Part shown: positions 1-6,682 of the stretch, piece by piece
Position numbering within the stretch: position 1 is the first letter of the stretch
Layout: every line of letters begins with the position of its first letter
Assembly (NCBI GenBank): GCA_005788065.1
Contig: SXZD01000225.1
Location: forward strand, 1 to 8,876
Direction: 5' to 3'
DNA: 8,876 nucleotides
From: Burkholderiales bacterium
GTDB taxonomy: Bacteria > Pseudomonadota > Gammaproteobacteria > Burkholderiales > Burkholderiaceae_B
The notes under the pieces: model-generated
What the model was told of the DNA's origin: nothing
Database searches by the model: none
What the model saw: only the letters and a program-made list of their open reading frames with translations
Program-made: the position numbers and the translations under genes

Positions 1-351
1 AAAGCTGCCACGGCGGGCGACAGCCGGTGGCACGACACGGAAGCCGCCAGCCTTGAAGTCATCAGCCGTGTAGTTGGCAAACTTGGATGGCACCTTGTCG
101 TAGAACTGGGTAAAACCGCCGGCGGGCATGGGAACGTTGTCCTCGAGCCTGAAAGACAGCAGAACCGCCTTTTTCACCCACTGGTGCGTCTGCCAGTCGC
201 CGTTGATTTTCTCGGCAACACGCAGCTTTCCGGCATTAAGTTCATCCAGTACATGAGCTACGGCTTCGCGCAGTTCAGCCGGTGCAGATGCAGGAGAGAC
301 GGAGGTGCGGTTCTCCCAGCCATTCTCGATAATGCTTTTAATATCGCTCAT
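1..351 (-). CDS. dapD: Tetrahydrodipicolinate N-succinyltransferase, N-terminal part (runs off left edge)
   Basis: This is the first 117 codons of DapD, the cytoplasmic enzyme that succinylates tetrahydrodipicolinate with succinyl-CoA in the succinylase route to diaminopimelate and lysine. The visible part covers the alpha-helical N-terminal domain. It includes the family block GKLRVAEK (residues 41-48), QWVKKAVLLSFR (57-68) and the lead-in to the left-handed beta-helix, RVVPPAVARRGSF (105-117). The hexapeptide repeats and catalytic residues lie outside the window. The family is about 270 residues long, so over half the gene is missing. The ATG at 351 is supported by an AGGA ribosome site six bases upstream and by the family-like start MSDIKSIIENGWENR. 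It lies 34 bp downstream of dapC, the next enzyme but one in use order, and is probably cotranscribed with it. No internal defect is seen. Identity is near certain from the conserved blocks. Confidence 0.95.
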   Translation of the reverse strand, partial: MSDIKSIIENGWENRTSVSPASAPAELREAVAHVLDELNAGKLRVAEKINGDWQTHQWVKKAVLLSFRLEDNVPMPAGGFTQFYDKVPSKFANYTADDFKAGGFRVVPPAVARRGSF

Positions 352-357
352 GAAGTT

Positions 358-361
358 TCCT
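358..361 (-). promoter_or_regulatory. Ribosome binding site of dapD
   Basis: Read on the minus strand, AAAAAGGAAAC precedes the dapD ATG. The AGGA core ends six bases before the start, which is good spacing. It supports independent translation initiation of dapD even though the gene is only 34 bp from dapC. Confidence 0.7.
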
Positions 362-385
362 TTTTAGTCTATTGATTTTATTCGG

Positions 386-1567
386 TTAAAGATTGATTTC
401 GATAAGTCGCTCTGCTGCGGTCACGCACTCGTCAAGCGGTGCAACCAAAGCAATGCGCACATGCCCCGCACCCGGGTTGAAGCCATCGACGTCGCGGGCC
501 AGAAAGGATCCGGGCAGCAGCGTCACGTTCAGTTGCTGCAACGCCTGCCTGCAGAAAACCTGGTCACAGACTGGTGTCTTCATCCACAGATAGAAGCCGG
601 CCTGCGGACGTCCAACTTCAAATCGTTTCTGAAGAATAGGCGTTACTTCATTGAATTTATTGGCGTACTGCTTCCTATTTTCGATGACGTGTGCATCGTC
701 GTTCCAGGCTGCGATACTGGCCATTTGAACCGCAGTGGACATGGCACTGCCATGGTAGGTGCGGTACTTGAGAAACTGCTTTAATAGTGCTGCATCGCCC
801 GCCACAAAGCCTGAACGCAGTCCTGGAGCGTTCGACCGCTTTGACAGGCTGGAAAATACGACGATGTTACGGAAATCTGTCCGTCCCGCTGCCACTGCTG
901 CACTCAATGCGCCCAGCGGTGGGGACGCTTCGTCCAGATAGATCTCCGAATAGCATTCGTCGGATGCAATGGCAAAGCCATACCGGTCGCTGGCGTCAAA
1001 CAGGATCTGCCACTGTTGTTGCGACAGCACTGCGCCGGTCGGGTTACCCGGGCTGCAGACATAGGCCAGACGGGTACGCTGCCAGATGTTGTCGGGCACT
1101 TTGGCATAGTCGCATTGTCCGTCTGCTTCCAGCGGCAGGTAGTGTGGCTGAGCGCCTCCGAGAAGCGCCGCACCTTCGTAGATCTGATAGAAGGGGTTCG
1201 GGCTGAGCACCAATGCCGACGCGTCTGCCGGGTTCAGCACCACCTGGGCAAAGCTGAACAGTGCCTCGCGGGAACCCAGTGCCGGCAGTACCTGCGTCTC
1301 CGGATTGACCGTGACGCCGTAGCGTCGATGCATCCAGCCTGCGATGGCTAGACGCAACTCCGGTATGCCCAAAGTGGCCGGATATACAGCCAGCCCGCCC
1401 ATGGCGGCTTTCAGAGCGTCGGTCAGCACGGCTGGCGTCGGGTGCTTGGGTTCGCCGATGGACAGATTGACGTTCGGCAGCGCCGCATTGGGCGTGATAC
1501 CGGCAAACAGCGCCCGCAGACGCTCAAACGGATAGGGTTGCAGGCGTTCAAGCAGCGGGTTGCTCAT
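386..1567 (-). CDS. dapC: Succinyldiaminopimelate transaminase (class I/II PLP aminotransferase)
   Basis: This 393-residue PLP-dependent aminotransferase of fold type I is best read as DapC, which converts N-succinyl-2-amino-6-ketopimelate to N-succinyl-L,L-diaminopimelate using glutamate. Visible landmarks are the N-terminal NLSIGEPKHPTP (residues 34-45), the pyridine-contacting CSPGNPTG with Asn175, SDECYSEIY with Asp203, the Schiff-base lysine in SSLSKRSN (Lys243), the phosphate-binding Arg251, and the substrate carboxylate Arg371 in HVRIAL. All catalytic positions are present and length is normal for the family. The family overlaps with other aspartate/alanine-type aminotransferases. The choice of DapC rests on the sequence style and on dapD lying directly downstream, an arrangement known from the Bordetella DAP locus. 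The ATG lies 3 bp after the queF stop, with a GGGG stretch about seven bases upstream inside the queF end, suggesting translational coupling. Confidence 0.92.
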   Translation of the reverse strand: MSNPLLERLQPYPFERLRALFAGITPNAALPNVNLSIGEPKHPTPAVLTDALKAAMGGLAVYPATLGIPELRLAIAGWMHRRYGVTVNPETQVLPALGSREALFSFAQVVLNPADASALVLSPNPFYQIYEGAALLGGAQPHYLPLEADGQCDYAKVPDNIWQRTRLAYVCSPGNPTGAVLSQQQWQILFDASDRYGFAIASDECYSEIYLDEASPPLGALSAAVAAGRTDFRNIVVFSSLSKRSNAPGLRSGFVAGDAALLKQFLKYRTYHGSAMSTAVQMASIAAWNDDAHVIENRKQYANKFNEVTPILQKRFEVGRPQAGFYLWMKTPVCDQVFCRQALQQLNVTLLPGSFLARDVDGFNPGAGHVRIALVAPLDECVTAAERLIEINL

Positions 1568-1570
1568 GGC

Positions 1571-1990
1571 TTAACCCCGTGTCGGTGAGGAGGGTGCAAA
1601 CGTATCAAGCTCCACCCGCGGCTTTGGCTGCCAGCCGGCCTTGCGGTGTTCTGCCACCACGGTGGTGTAGATTCCGCCGCGCACATACCAGCGGGCTGTC
1701 AATTTGAGATAGCGCGGGTCGGTGGCTGCCACCAGGTCGTCGGCGATGCGGTTGGTCACTTTCTCGTGGAAAGCGCCTTCATCCCTGAATGACCACATGT
1801 ACATTTTCAGGCTTTTCAGCTCGACATTGCGCTGGTCAGAAATGTAGTCGATGGTGAAATGTGCGAAATCAGGCTGGCCGGTCAGGGGGCACAGGCAGGT
1901 GAATTCGGGCACTTCGATGTGGATGTGATAGTCCCGTTCCGGGCAGGGGTTGGGAAACGTATCAAGTTGCTTGCTGGGTTGGGACGGCAT
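1571..1990 (-). CDS. queF: NADPH-dependent 7-cyano-7-deazaguanine (preQ0) reductase, type I QueF
   Basis: QueF reduces the nitrile of preQ0 to the aminomethyl group of preQ1, the last free-base step before insertion into tRNA for queuosine. The 139-residue protein is the short, single T-fold (type I) form. The nucleophilic cysteine that forms the thioimide is Cys34 in LCPLTGQPD, with the general acid Asp41 seven residues on, matching Cys55/Asp62 of the Bacillus enzyme. The QueF signature ELKSLKMYMWSF spans residues 57-68, and the His75-Glu76 substrate pair sits in AFHEKVTNRI. The start at 1990 places the family-typical leader right before the PxFTCLCP core. Only a weak GGA lies just upstream, so initiation may be poor. 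It is the first gene of the leftward queF-dapC-dapD cluster and is divergent from smc. No transporter or other queuosine gene is visible nearby. Confidence 0.97.
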   Translation of the reverse strand: MPSQPSKQLDTFPNPCPERDYHIHIEVPEFTCLCPLTGQPDFAHFTIDYISDQRNVELKSLKMYMWSFRDEGAFHEKVTNRIADDLVAATDPRYLKLTARWYVRGGIYTTVVAEHRKAGWQPKPRVELDTFAPSSPTRG

Positions 1991-2013
1991 TTTCCGTGTC
2001 TAATGAAAGGGTT

Positions 2014-2037
2014 GCCGAGCCTGTGGCTGTCTTCGGC
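2014..2037 (-). repeat. Inverted repeat (hairpin) in the queF leader region
   Basis: On the minus strand GCCGA and its complement TCGGC flank an inner GCC-ACA-GGC hairpin, with a five-base bulge on one side. The predicted queF transcript would start near 2088, so this hairpin would lie in its roughly 98-base leader, 24 bases before the ATG at its nearer end. There is no T-run after it on either strand, so it does not look like an intrinsic terminator. A role is not established; it may be chance in a GC-rich spacer. Confidence 0.35.
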
Positions 2038-2090
2038 CTGCCGGTGGGGCAAGTCTCTGGCGGTTTTGGGGCGTCGGGGGGTTACGGGTT

Positions 2091-2099
2091 TGTTATTAT
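2091..2099 (+). promoter_or_regulatory. Putative extended -10 promoter for smc
   Basis: TGTTATTAT matches the extended -10 consensus TGnTATAAT at all but one position. No convincing -35 is seen at 16-18 bp upstream, which fits an extended -10 promoter. Transcription would start near 2106, giving a leader of about 24 bases before the smc ATG. The tract is the most AT-rich part of the 139-bp divergent spacer. Confidence 0.5.
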
Positions 2100-2100
2100 A
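2095..2100 (-). promoter_or_regulatory. Putative -10 element for the queF-dapC-dapD operon
   Basis: Read on the minus strand this is TATAAT, a perfect sigma-70 -10 hexamer, preceded by ACG rather than TGn. No good -35 is visible at 15-18 bp spacing. It overlaps the smc -10 on the opposite strand by five bases. Transcription would start near 2088 and leave a leader of about 98 bases before queF. Confidence 0.45.
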
Positions 2101-2129
2101 CGTGCGCTCACAGACCAACGCTCCTTTCG

Positions 2130-5100
2130 ATGCGGCTTACCCAGATCAAGATAGCAGGCTTCAAATCCTTCGTGGACCCCACGTCCTTCGCCGTCCAGAC
2201 ACGGCTGGTCGGGGTTGTAGGCCCCAATGGCTGCGGTAAATCGAACATCATCGACGCCATGCGCTGGGTGCTGGGCGAGTCCAAGGCATCCGAACTGCGT
2301 GGCGAGTCCATGCAGGACGTTATTTTCAACGGGTCCACCCACCGCAAGCCTGCTTCGCGCGCGAGCGTCGAACTGGTCTTTGACAATGCAGAGGCCAGAG
2401 CCGGTGGTCACTGGAACCAGTTTGCCGAGATTTCGGTCAAGCGCGTACTCACCCGCGACGGCACATCCAGTTATTACATCAACCAGCAGGCCGTGCGTCG
2501 CCGCGACGTGCAGGACATTTTTCTGGGTACCGGTTTGGGCCCCAAGGCGTACGCCATCATCGGGCAGGGCATGATTGCCCGCATTATCGAGGCACGCCCC
2601 GAAGACCTGCGCATTTTTCTCGAAGAAGCGGCCGGCGTCTCCAAATACAAAGAGCGTCGGCGCGAAACTGAAAACCGCCTGCAGGACACGCGCGACAACC
2701 TCACCCGGGTTGATGATATTCTGCGTGAGCTCAATTCACAGATAGAACGTCTGACGCAGCAGGCTGAAGTGGCCCGGCAGTATCAGACGCTCGATACCGA
2801 ACGCACCCAGAAGCAGCGCCGCCTGTGGGGCATCCGCCATCAAGAGGGCACCGCCGAGCAACAGCGCTGTCTGGCTGCCATGGAGGCTGCGCGGGCTGAC
2901 CTGGAGGCCCTGAATGCGGCGTCCATCCGCGCACAGACCGAATTGGTGCTGCTGCGCCAAAAGCAGGTCGATGCCCAGGAAAATGTCGACAGTTGCCAGC
3001 AGCACTACATGGATGCCAACCGCGCCGTCAGCAAGCTGGAGGCGGATCTGCGGGTCATGGCCGAGGCGCGCCAGCGTCTGGCCCAGCGCGCATCTGAACT
3101 GCTGGCCCAGCAGGAGCAGTGGAAGGGTAGACGAGACGCCGCGCAGGAATCTCTGGCTCATCTCGACGAAGACGTCGCCATTGCAGCCGAGCAACTTGAG
3201 GAGTCCCGTGCGCAGGTCGAGCAGGCCCAAGAGGCAGTTGTCCCGTCACAGCAGGCCTTGATCGCTGCCCGTCAAAAGGCAGTGGAGGCGCGAAGTGCAG
3301 TCTCTCGCATCGAACAGGATATTCGCCTGCATGCCCAACGCCGCGAATCGGTGATGCGGCAGATGTCGGCGGCGCAACAGCGTCAGGCACGGCTGAAAGC
3401 CGACCAACAGCAGACGACACTTTCAGACCCGGCAGAACTTGAAGAGGCACGTGCCCGGCAGCAGGCGCTCGAAGAAGACCTGCATGCCTTGACGGAAGAC
3501 AAGCAGTCGGCTGTGGCGCGTCTGCAGCAGGCACGCACGGCCCACGATCAGGCCCAAACCTTTGCCCGACTGGAGCAGGACAAACTGACCGCCATCACGG
3601 CGCGGCAGCAAGCACTCTCGCAGTTGCATGAAAAGCTCATGGCAAGCGACCGAGTCGTGCCCTGGCTCAAAGACAATGGACTGGACAGCCAGTCGCGTGT
3701 GCTGCAAAAAATCCGCGTCGACTCCGGTTGGGAAAAGGCGCTTGAAGCTGTTTTGCGCGAACGTATTCAGGCACTCGAAGTCTCCCGGCTGGACATGGTG
3801 GCGGGTTTCGCAGCCAAGCCGCCCCCCGGGGCTGTGAGCTTCCTGAGTCCGGCAGTCAACGGGCAGCGCCCGGCACTCACCACTTCCCACCTGGCTTCGC
3901 GCCTGCAGTGCGCTGATGTCAACCTGAAAGCATCGCTGGAGCGTCTGCTGACCCATGTGCTGGTAGCAGACACGCTCACCGACGCGGTGTCGCGGCGTGG
4001 CGCCCTGCAGCAGGGTGAATGCTGGGTCACCCCCGAAGGACATGTCGTCACCGCAGAGTCCGTCAGTTTTTATGCGGAGCGTGACGAATCTGCCGGCGCC
4101 TTGGGACGCCTGCAGGAGATGGACAATCTGGAGCGCGAGGCGCGTGCACTGCGTCTGCTGGTACAGGACAGCGAAGCCCTGCGTGTGCGATGCGCAGCCG
4201 ACCTGCGCGAGGCCGAAAGCGCACTGGCCGGCATTGATTCCCGCCTGTCTTCCCTCACGCGCAGCAGCCATGAGGCACAACTGCAGGTCGTACGACTGTC
4301 GGAGGCCGCGCAGCGCCAGCAGCAGCGCATGGATCAGTTGTCCATGGACATCAGCCTGATCGAAGATGAATTGACCCACCTGCGCGAGCAGGAAGAAGAA
4401 GCCGCCATGGCCTTCGAGGAGGCGGATGGGCGTTTGGCTGACGCAGCGCAGGCGCATGCCGACAGCGAAGATGCCGAGCAGGCAGCCCAATCAGCGCTTG
4501 ATAGGGCGCAATCCGGCCTGCGCGACGCCGAACGTCGCCAGCAGGAGTGTGAATACGCCTGCCGTTCGCTCGATGGTCGCGCCGAGCAGCTCAAGCGCGA
4601 TATCGACTTTGCGCAGGACCAGTACAGCCGCGTGGTTGCCGGTTTGACCGAGACGCAGGCCGAGTTGGGTGAGCAGGTGGACGAAGAGATTCGCGCGCAA
4701 CTGGAAGAGTCTCTTGAGCGGCGGGTGCAGGTTGAGCAAAGCATGTCAGATGCGCGCTCGGTTCTTGATGCCATCATGGGCGAAGTGCGCGCCGCCGAAG
4801 ACGCTGAGCGCAATGCCGACCGTCAGGCCCAGCCCGTGCGCGACCGCTTGCAAGATCTTACGTTGAAAGAACAGGCAGCCCGGTTGCAGATTGAGCAATA
4901 CGAAGGCTTCATGACAGAGGCCAATGTCCTGCTGGCAGATCTGCAGGCAGATCTGGCCACGCTCGAGGTGCTTCCCAAGGCGTCGGTGCTGCAGGCCGAT
5001 GTCACGCGCCTGGGCAATGCGATTGCTGCGTTGGGACCCGTCAACCTCGCTGCGCTGGACGAACTGAACGCAGCTGCTGAACGCAAGGGCTTTCTGGATC

Positions 5101-5651
5101 AACAGACTGCCGACCTCTTGCTGGCTACCGAGACACTCGAGGATGCCATTCGCAAGATAGACAAGGAAACGCGCGCTCTGCTGCAGGAAACATTCGAGAC
5201 CGTCAACGGACATTTCAGCCAGCTGTTCCCGCAGTTGTTTGGCGGTGGCGAAGCGCGTCTGGTCATGTCCGGTGACGAGATCCTCGATGCCGGTGTGCAG
5301 GTGTTTGCCCAGCCACCCGGCAAGAAAAACAGCACCATCCATCTGTTGTCAGGTGGAGAAAAAGCGCTCACCGCCACGGCACTGGTCTTTGCCATTTTCC
5401 AGTTGAACCCGGCGCCTTTCTGTTTGCTCGATGAGGTGGACGCGCCGCTGGATGACGCCAACACCGAGCGCTTCAGCCGCCTGGTCAAGCGCATGTCTGA
5501 ACAAACCCAATTTCTTTTCATCTCACACAACAAGATCGCCATGGAAATGGCACAGCAACTCATCGGCGTCACCATGCAGGAGCAGGGTGTTTCGCGTATC
5601 GTTGCGGTGGACCTGGATTCGGCGGTCAAGTTGGCAACGGAGAATGCATGA
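2130..5651 (+). CDS. smc: Chromosome partition ATPase Smc
   Basis: Smc is the dimeric ABC-type ATPase that, with ScpA and ScpB, extrudes DNA loops and aligns sister chromosomes on the nucleoid. The 1173-residue protein has the full five-part layout. An N-terminal head carries Walker A GPNGCGKS (31-38), the R-loop Arg57 and Q-loop Gln146. A coiled coil runs from about 165 to 505, a hinge from about 510 to 655, and a second coiled coil to about 1000. The C-terminal head carries the signature LSGGEKAL (Ser1074), Walker B CLLDEVD (Asp1101, Glu1102) and H-loop His1133. Both halves of the ATPase site are intact. The hinge has none of the paired-glycine motifs of the Bacillus type. The ATG at 2130 gives the conserved start MRLTQIKIAGFKSFVDPT, but has no Shine-Dalgarno sequence. 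It leads the smc-zipA-ligA run; scpA and scpB are not in the window. MukB and RecN are excluded by length, signature and hinge layout. Confidence 0.97.
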   Translation: MRLTQIKIAGFKSFVDPTSFAVQTRLVGVVGPNGCGKSNIIDAMRWVLGESKASELRGESMQDVIFNGSTHRKPASRASVELVFDNAEARAGGHWNQFAEISVKRVLTRDGTSSYYINQQAVRRRDVQDIFLGTGLGPKAYAIIGQGMIARIIEARPEDLRIFLEEAAGVSKYKERRRETENRLQDTRDNLTRVDDILRELNSQIERLTQQAEVARQYQTLDTERTQKQRRLWGIRHQEGTAEQQRCLAAMEAARADLEALNAASIRAQTELVLLRQKQVDAQENVDSCQQHYMDANRAVSKLEADLRVMAEARQRLAQRASELLAQQEQWKGRRDAAQESLAHLDEDVAIAAEQLEESRAQVEQAQEAVVPSQQALIAARQKAVEARSAVSRIEQDIRLHAQRRESVMRQMSAAQQRQARLKADQQQTTLSDPAELEEARARQQALEEDLHALTEDKQSAVARLQQARTAHDQAQTFARLEQDKLTAITARQQALSQLHEKLMASDRVVPWLKDNGLDSQSRVLQKIRVDSGWEKALEAVLRERIQALEVSRLDMVAGFAAKPPPGAVSFLSPAVNGQRPALTTSHLASRLQCADVNLKASLERLLTHVLVADTLTDAVSRRGALQQGECWVTPEGHVVTAESVSFYAERDESAGALGRLQEMDNLEREARALRLLVQDSEALRVRCAADLREAESALAGIDSRLSSLTRSSHEAQLQVVRLSEAAQRQQQRMDQLSMDISLIEDELTHLREQEEEAAMAFEEADGRLADAAQAHADSEDAEQAAQSALDRAQSGLRDAERRQQECEYACRSLDGRAEQLKRDIDFAQDQYSRVVAGLTETQAELGEQVDEEIRAQLEESLERRVQVEQSMSDARSVLDAIMGEVRAAEDAERNADRQAQPVRDRLQDLTLKEQAARLQIEQYEGFMTEANVLLADLQADLATLEVLPKASVLQADVTRLGNAIAALGPVNLAALDELNAAAERKGFLDQQTADLLLATETLEDAIRKIDKETRALLQETFETVNGHFSQLFPQLFGGGEARLVMSGDEILDAGVQVFAQPPGKKNSTIHLLSGGEKALTATALVFAIFQLNPAPFCLLDEVDAPLDDANTERFSRLVKRMSEQTQFLFISHNKIAMEMAQQLIGVTMQEQGVSRIVAVDLDSAVKLATENA
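5639..5642 (+). promoter_or_regulatory. Ribosome binding site of the zipA-like gene, inside the smc end
   Basis: GGAG lies five bases before the ATG at 5648, within the last codons of smc. Together with the ATGA stop-start overlap it fixes the downstream start and suggests coupled translation. Confidence 0.65.
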
Positions 5652-6670
5652 ACGATTTACAGACGTCCCTGTTGCTCATCGGCGGCGCAGCCATTGCCGT
5701 CATGGTCATCTGGAACATTTTTCAGGACCGTCGTGCCCGCGCTCAGGGTTCGCTGCCTGTGTCGGCCGATGGGCAAGACCCGCTTCTCGGCACCCAGGGT
5801 CGGCTTGAGCCCACCGGGCATTTCAATGACCTGGTGCAGCAGGCGTTTGTCGACAAAATCCGCAATCAGGACCTCGATCGCGAGCTTTCCCGCGAAGCCA
5901 TGGAAGATCTTTTCGGTCAGGTTTTTCTGTGGTTTGATCCGCCGCAGTCCACCGACGCCCTGATGGAAGCCTTGGCTGCAGTCTCCAAGGTCGGCAACCG
6001 GCCTGTGTTCATGCACGTTACTGTCAGTGGCGACGAGGACAGTGGCTGGCAGCCGCTGTCGTACGGTCAAACCATTTCCAACCTGCGTTTGTCCGTGTTG
6101 CTCGCCAATCGGAAAGGTGCCATGACGGCCATCGAATGGTCGACCTTCGCCGGCGCGTTGCAAACCGTGATTGAATCCGGATCCTCCCACGCCGAACTGC
6201 CCGACATGGACAAACTGGTGGCTCAAGCCCAGCGTCTGGACCGCACTGCCGCAGCCAACGATGCCACCATCGGACTGCACTGTGTCTTGCCGCCCGAAGC
6301 GCCTGTCGCCGGTATCGAGGCGGAACTCACGTCACACGGCTGGGTACGCGAAGGACGTCACTGGAGCAAGGGTCTGGAGGCTGAGCATCTGGCATCGGTC
6401 GTCCTGCATGAGGCGCCGGGCAAGCGGGTTCTCAGTTTCAATCTTGACTTGCCCAATTGCTGCGACCCTTTGAAAGCCCTCAACGAAATCGCAGAGTTTG
6501 GCAATGTCATCGCAACCCAGTTCAAGGGTTCTTTGATGGATGATGCCGGTCGCGGACTTACCGCAGAGTCTTTCATCATCATCCGCAACCAGATGCTGGA
6601 ACGGGCGTCGGCCCTGCACGATGAGGGGTTCTCGCCCGGTAGCCTGCAGGCGCGTCTGCTGTTTTCCTGA
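5648..6670 (+). CDS. zipA: ZipA-like membrane-anchored FtsZ-binding cell division protein
   Basis: This 340-residue protein has one N-terminal membrane segment (about residues 6-25, SLLLIGGAAIAVMVIWNIF) followed by the basic stretch QDRRARAQ, which predicts a cytoplasmic body as in ZipA. Residues about 206-325 resemble the ZipA C-terminal FtsZ-binding fold. The best match is the part from VLSFNLDLP (261-269) through FGNVIATQF (284-292), LMDDAGRGLT (296-305) and the final helix IIIRNQMLERA (310-320), which parallels the closing region of the E. coli domain. The long proline/glutamine-rich linker of E. coli ZipA is absent. Instead residues about 85-205 look like a folded domain with the block LRLSVLLANRKGAMTAIEW (146-164), which I recall from betaproteobacterial homologues. 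The known role is tethering FtsZ polymers to the membrane. Position between smc and ligA strongly supports the call. The start codon overlaps the smc stop by 4 bp. The similarity to E. coli ZipA is weak, so binding of FtsZ is inferred. Confidence 0.85.
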   Translation: MNDLQTSLLLIGGAAIAVMVIWNIFQDRRARAQGSLPVSADGQDPLLGTQGRLEPTGHFNDLVQQAFVDKIRNQDLDRELSREAMEDLFGQVFLWFDPPQSTDALMEALAAVSKVGNRPVFMHVTVSGDEDSGWQPLSYGQTISNLRLSVLLANRKGAMTAIEWSTFAGALQTVIESGSSHAELPDMDKLVAQAQRLDRTAAANDATIGLHCVLPPEAPVAGIEAELTSHGWVREGRHWSKGLEAEHLASVVLHEAPGKRVLSFNLDLPNCCDPLKALNEIAEFGNVIATQFKGSLMDDAGRGLTAESFIIIRNQMLERASALHDEGFSPGSLQARLLFS

Positions 6671-6682
6671 ACGTCGCTGCGC

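Noticed and set aside
1991..2095. A preQ1 riboswitch upstream of queF
   Set aside because: The leader lacks the short stem, A-rich tail and pairing pattern of the preQ1-I class as I know it, and nothing resembles the larger classes. Only a simple bulged hairpin is seen.
3423..4490. A 355-codon open frame on the minus strand inside smc
   Set aside because: It is wholly antisense to a clear, intact smc, its translation shows no recognisable domain, and long antisense frames are expected opposite GC-rich codons. I see no independent start signals for it.
5657..6280. A 207-codon open frame on the minus strand inside the zipA-like gene
   Set aside because: It is antisense to a well supported gene with a membrane anchor and coupled start; no protein family is recognisable in it.
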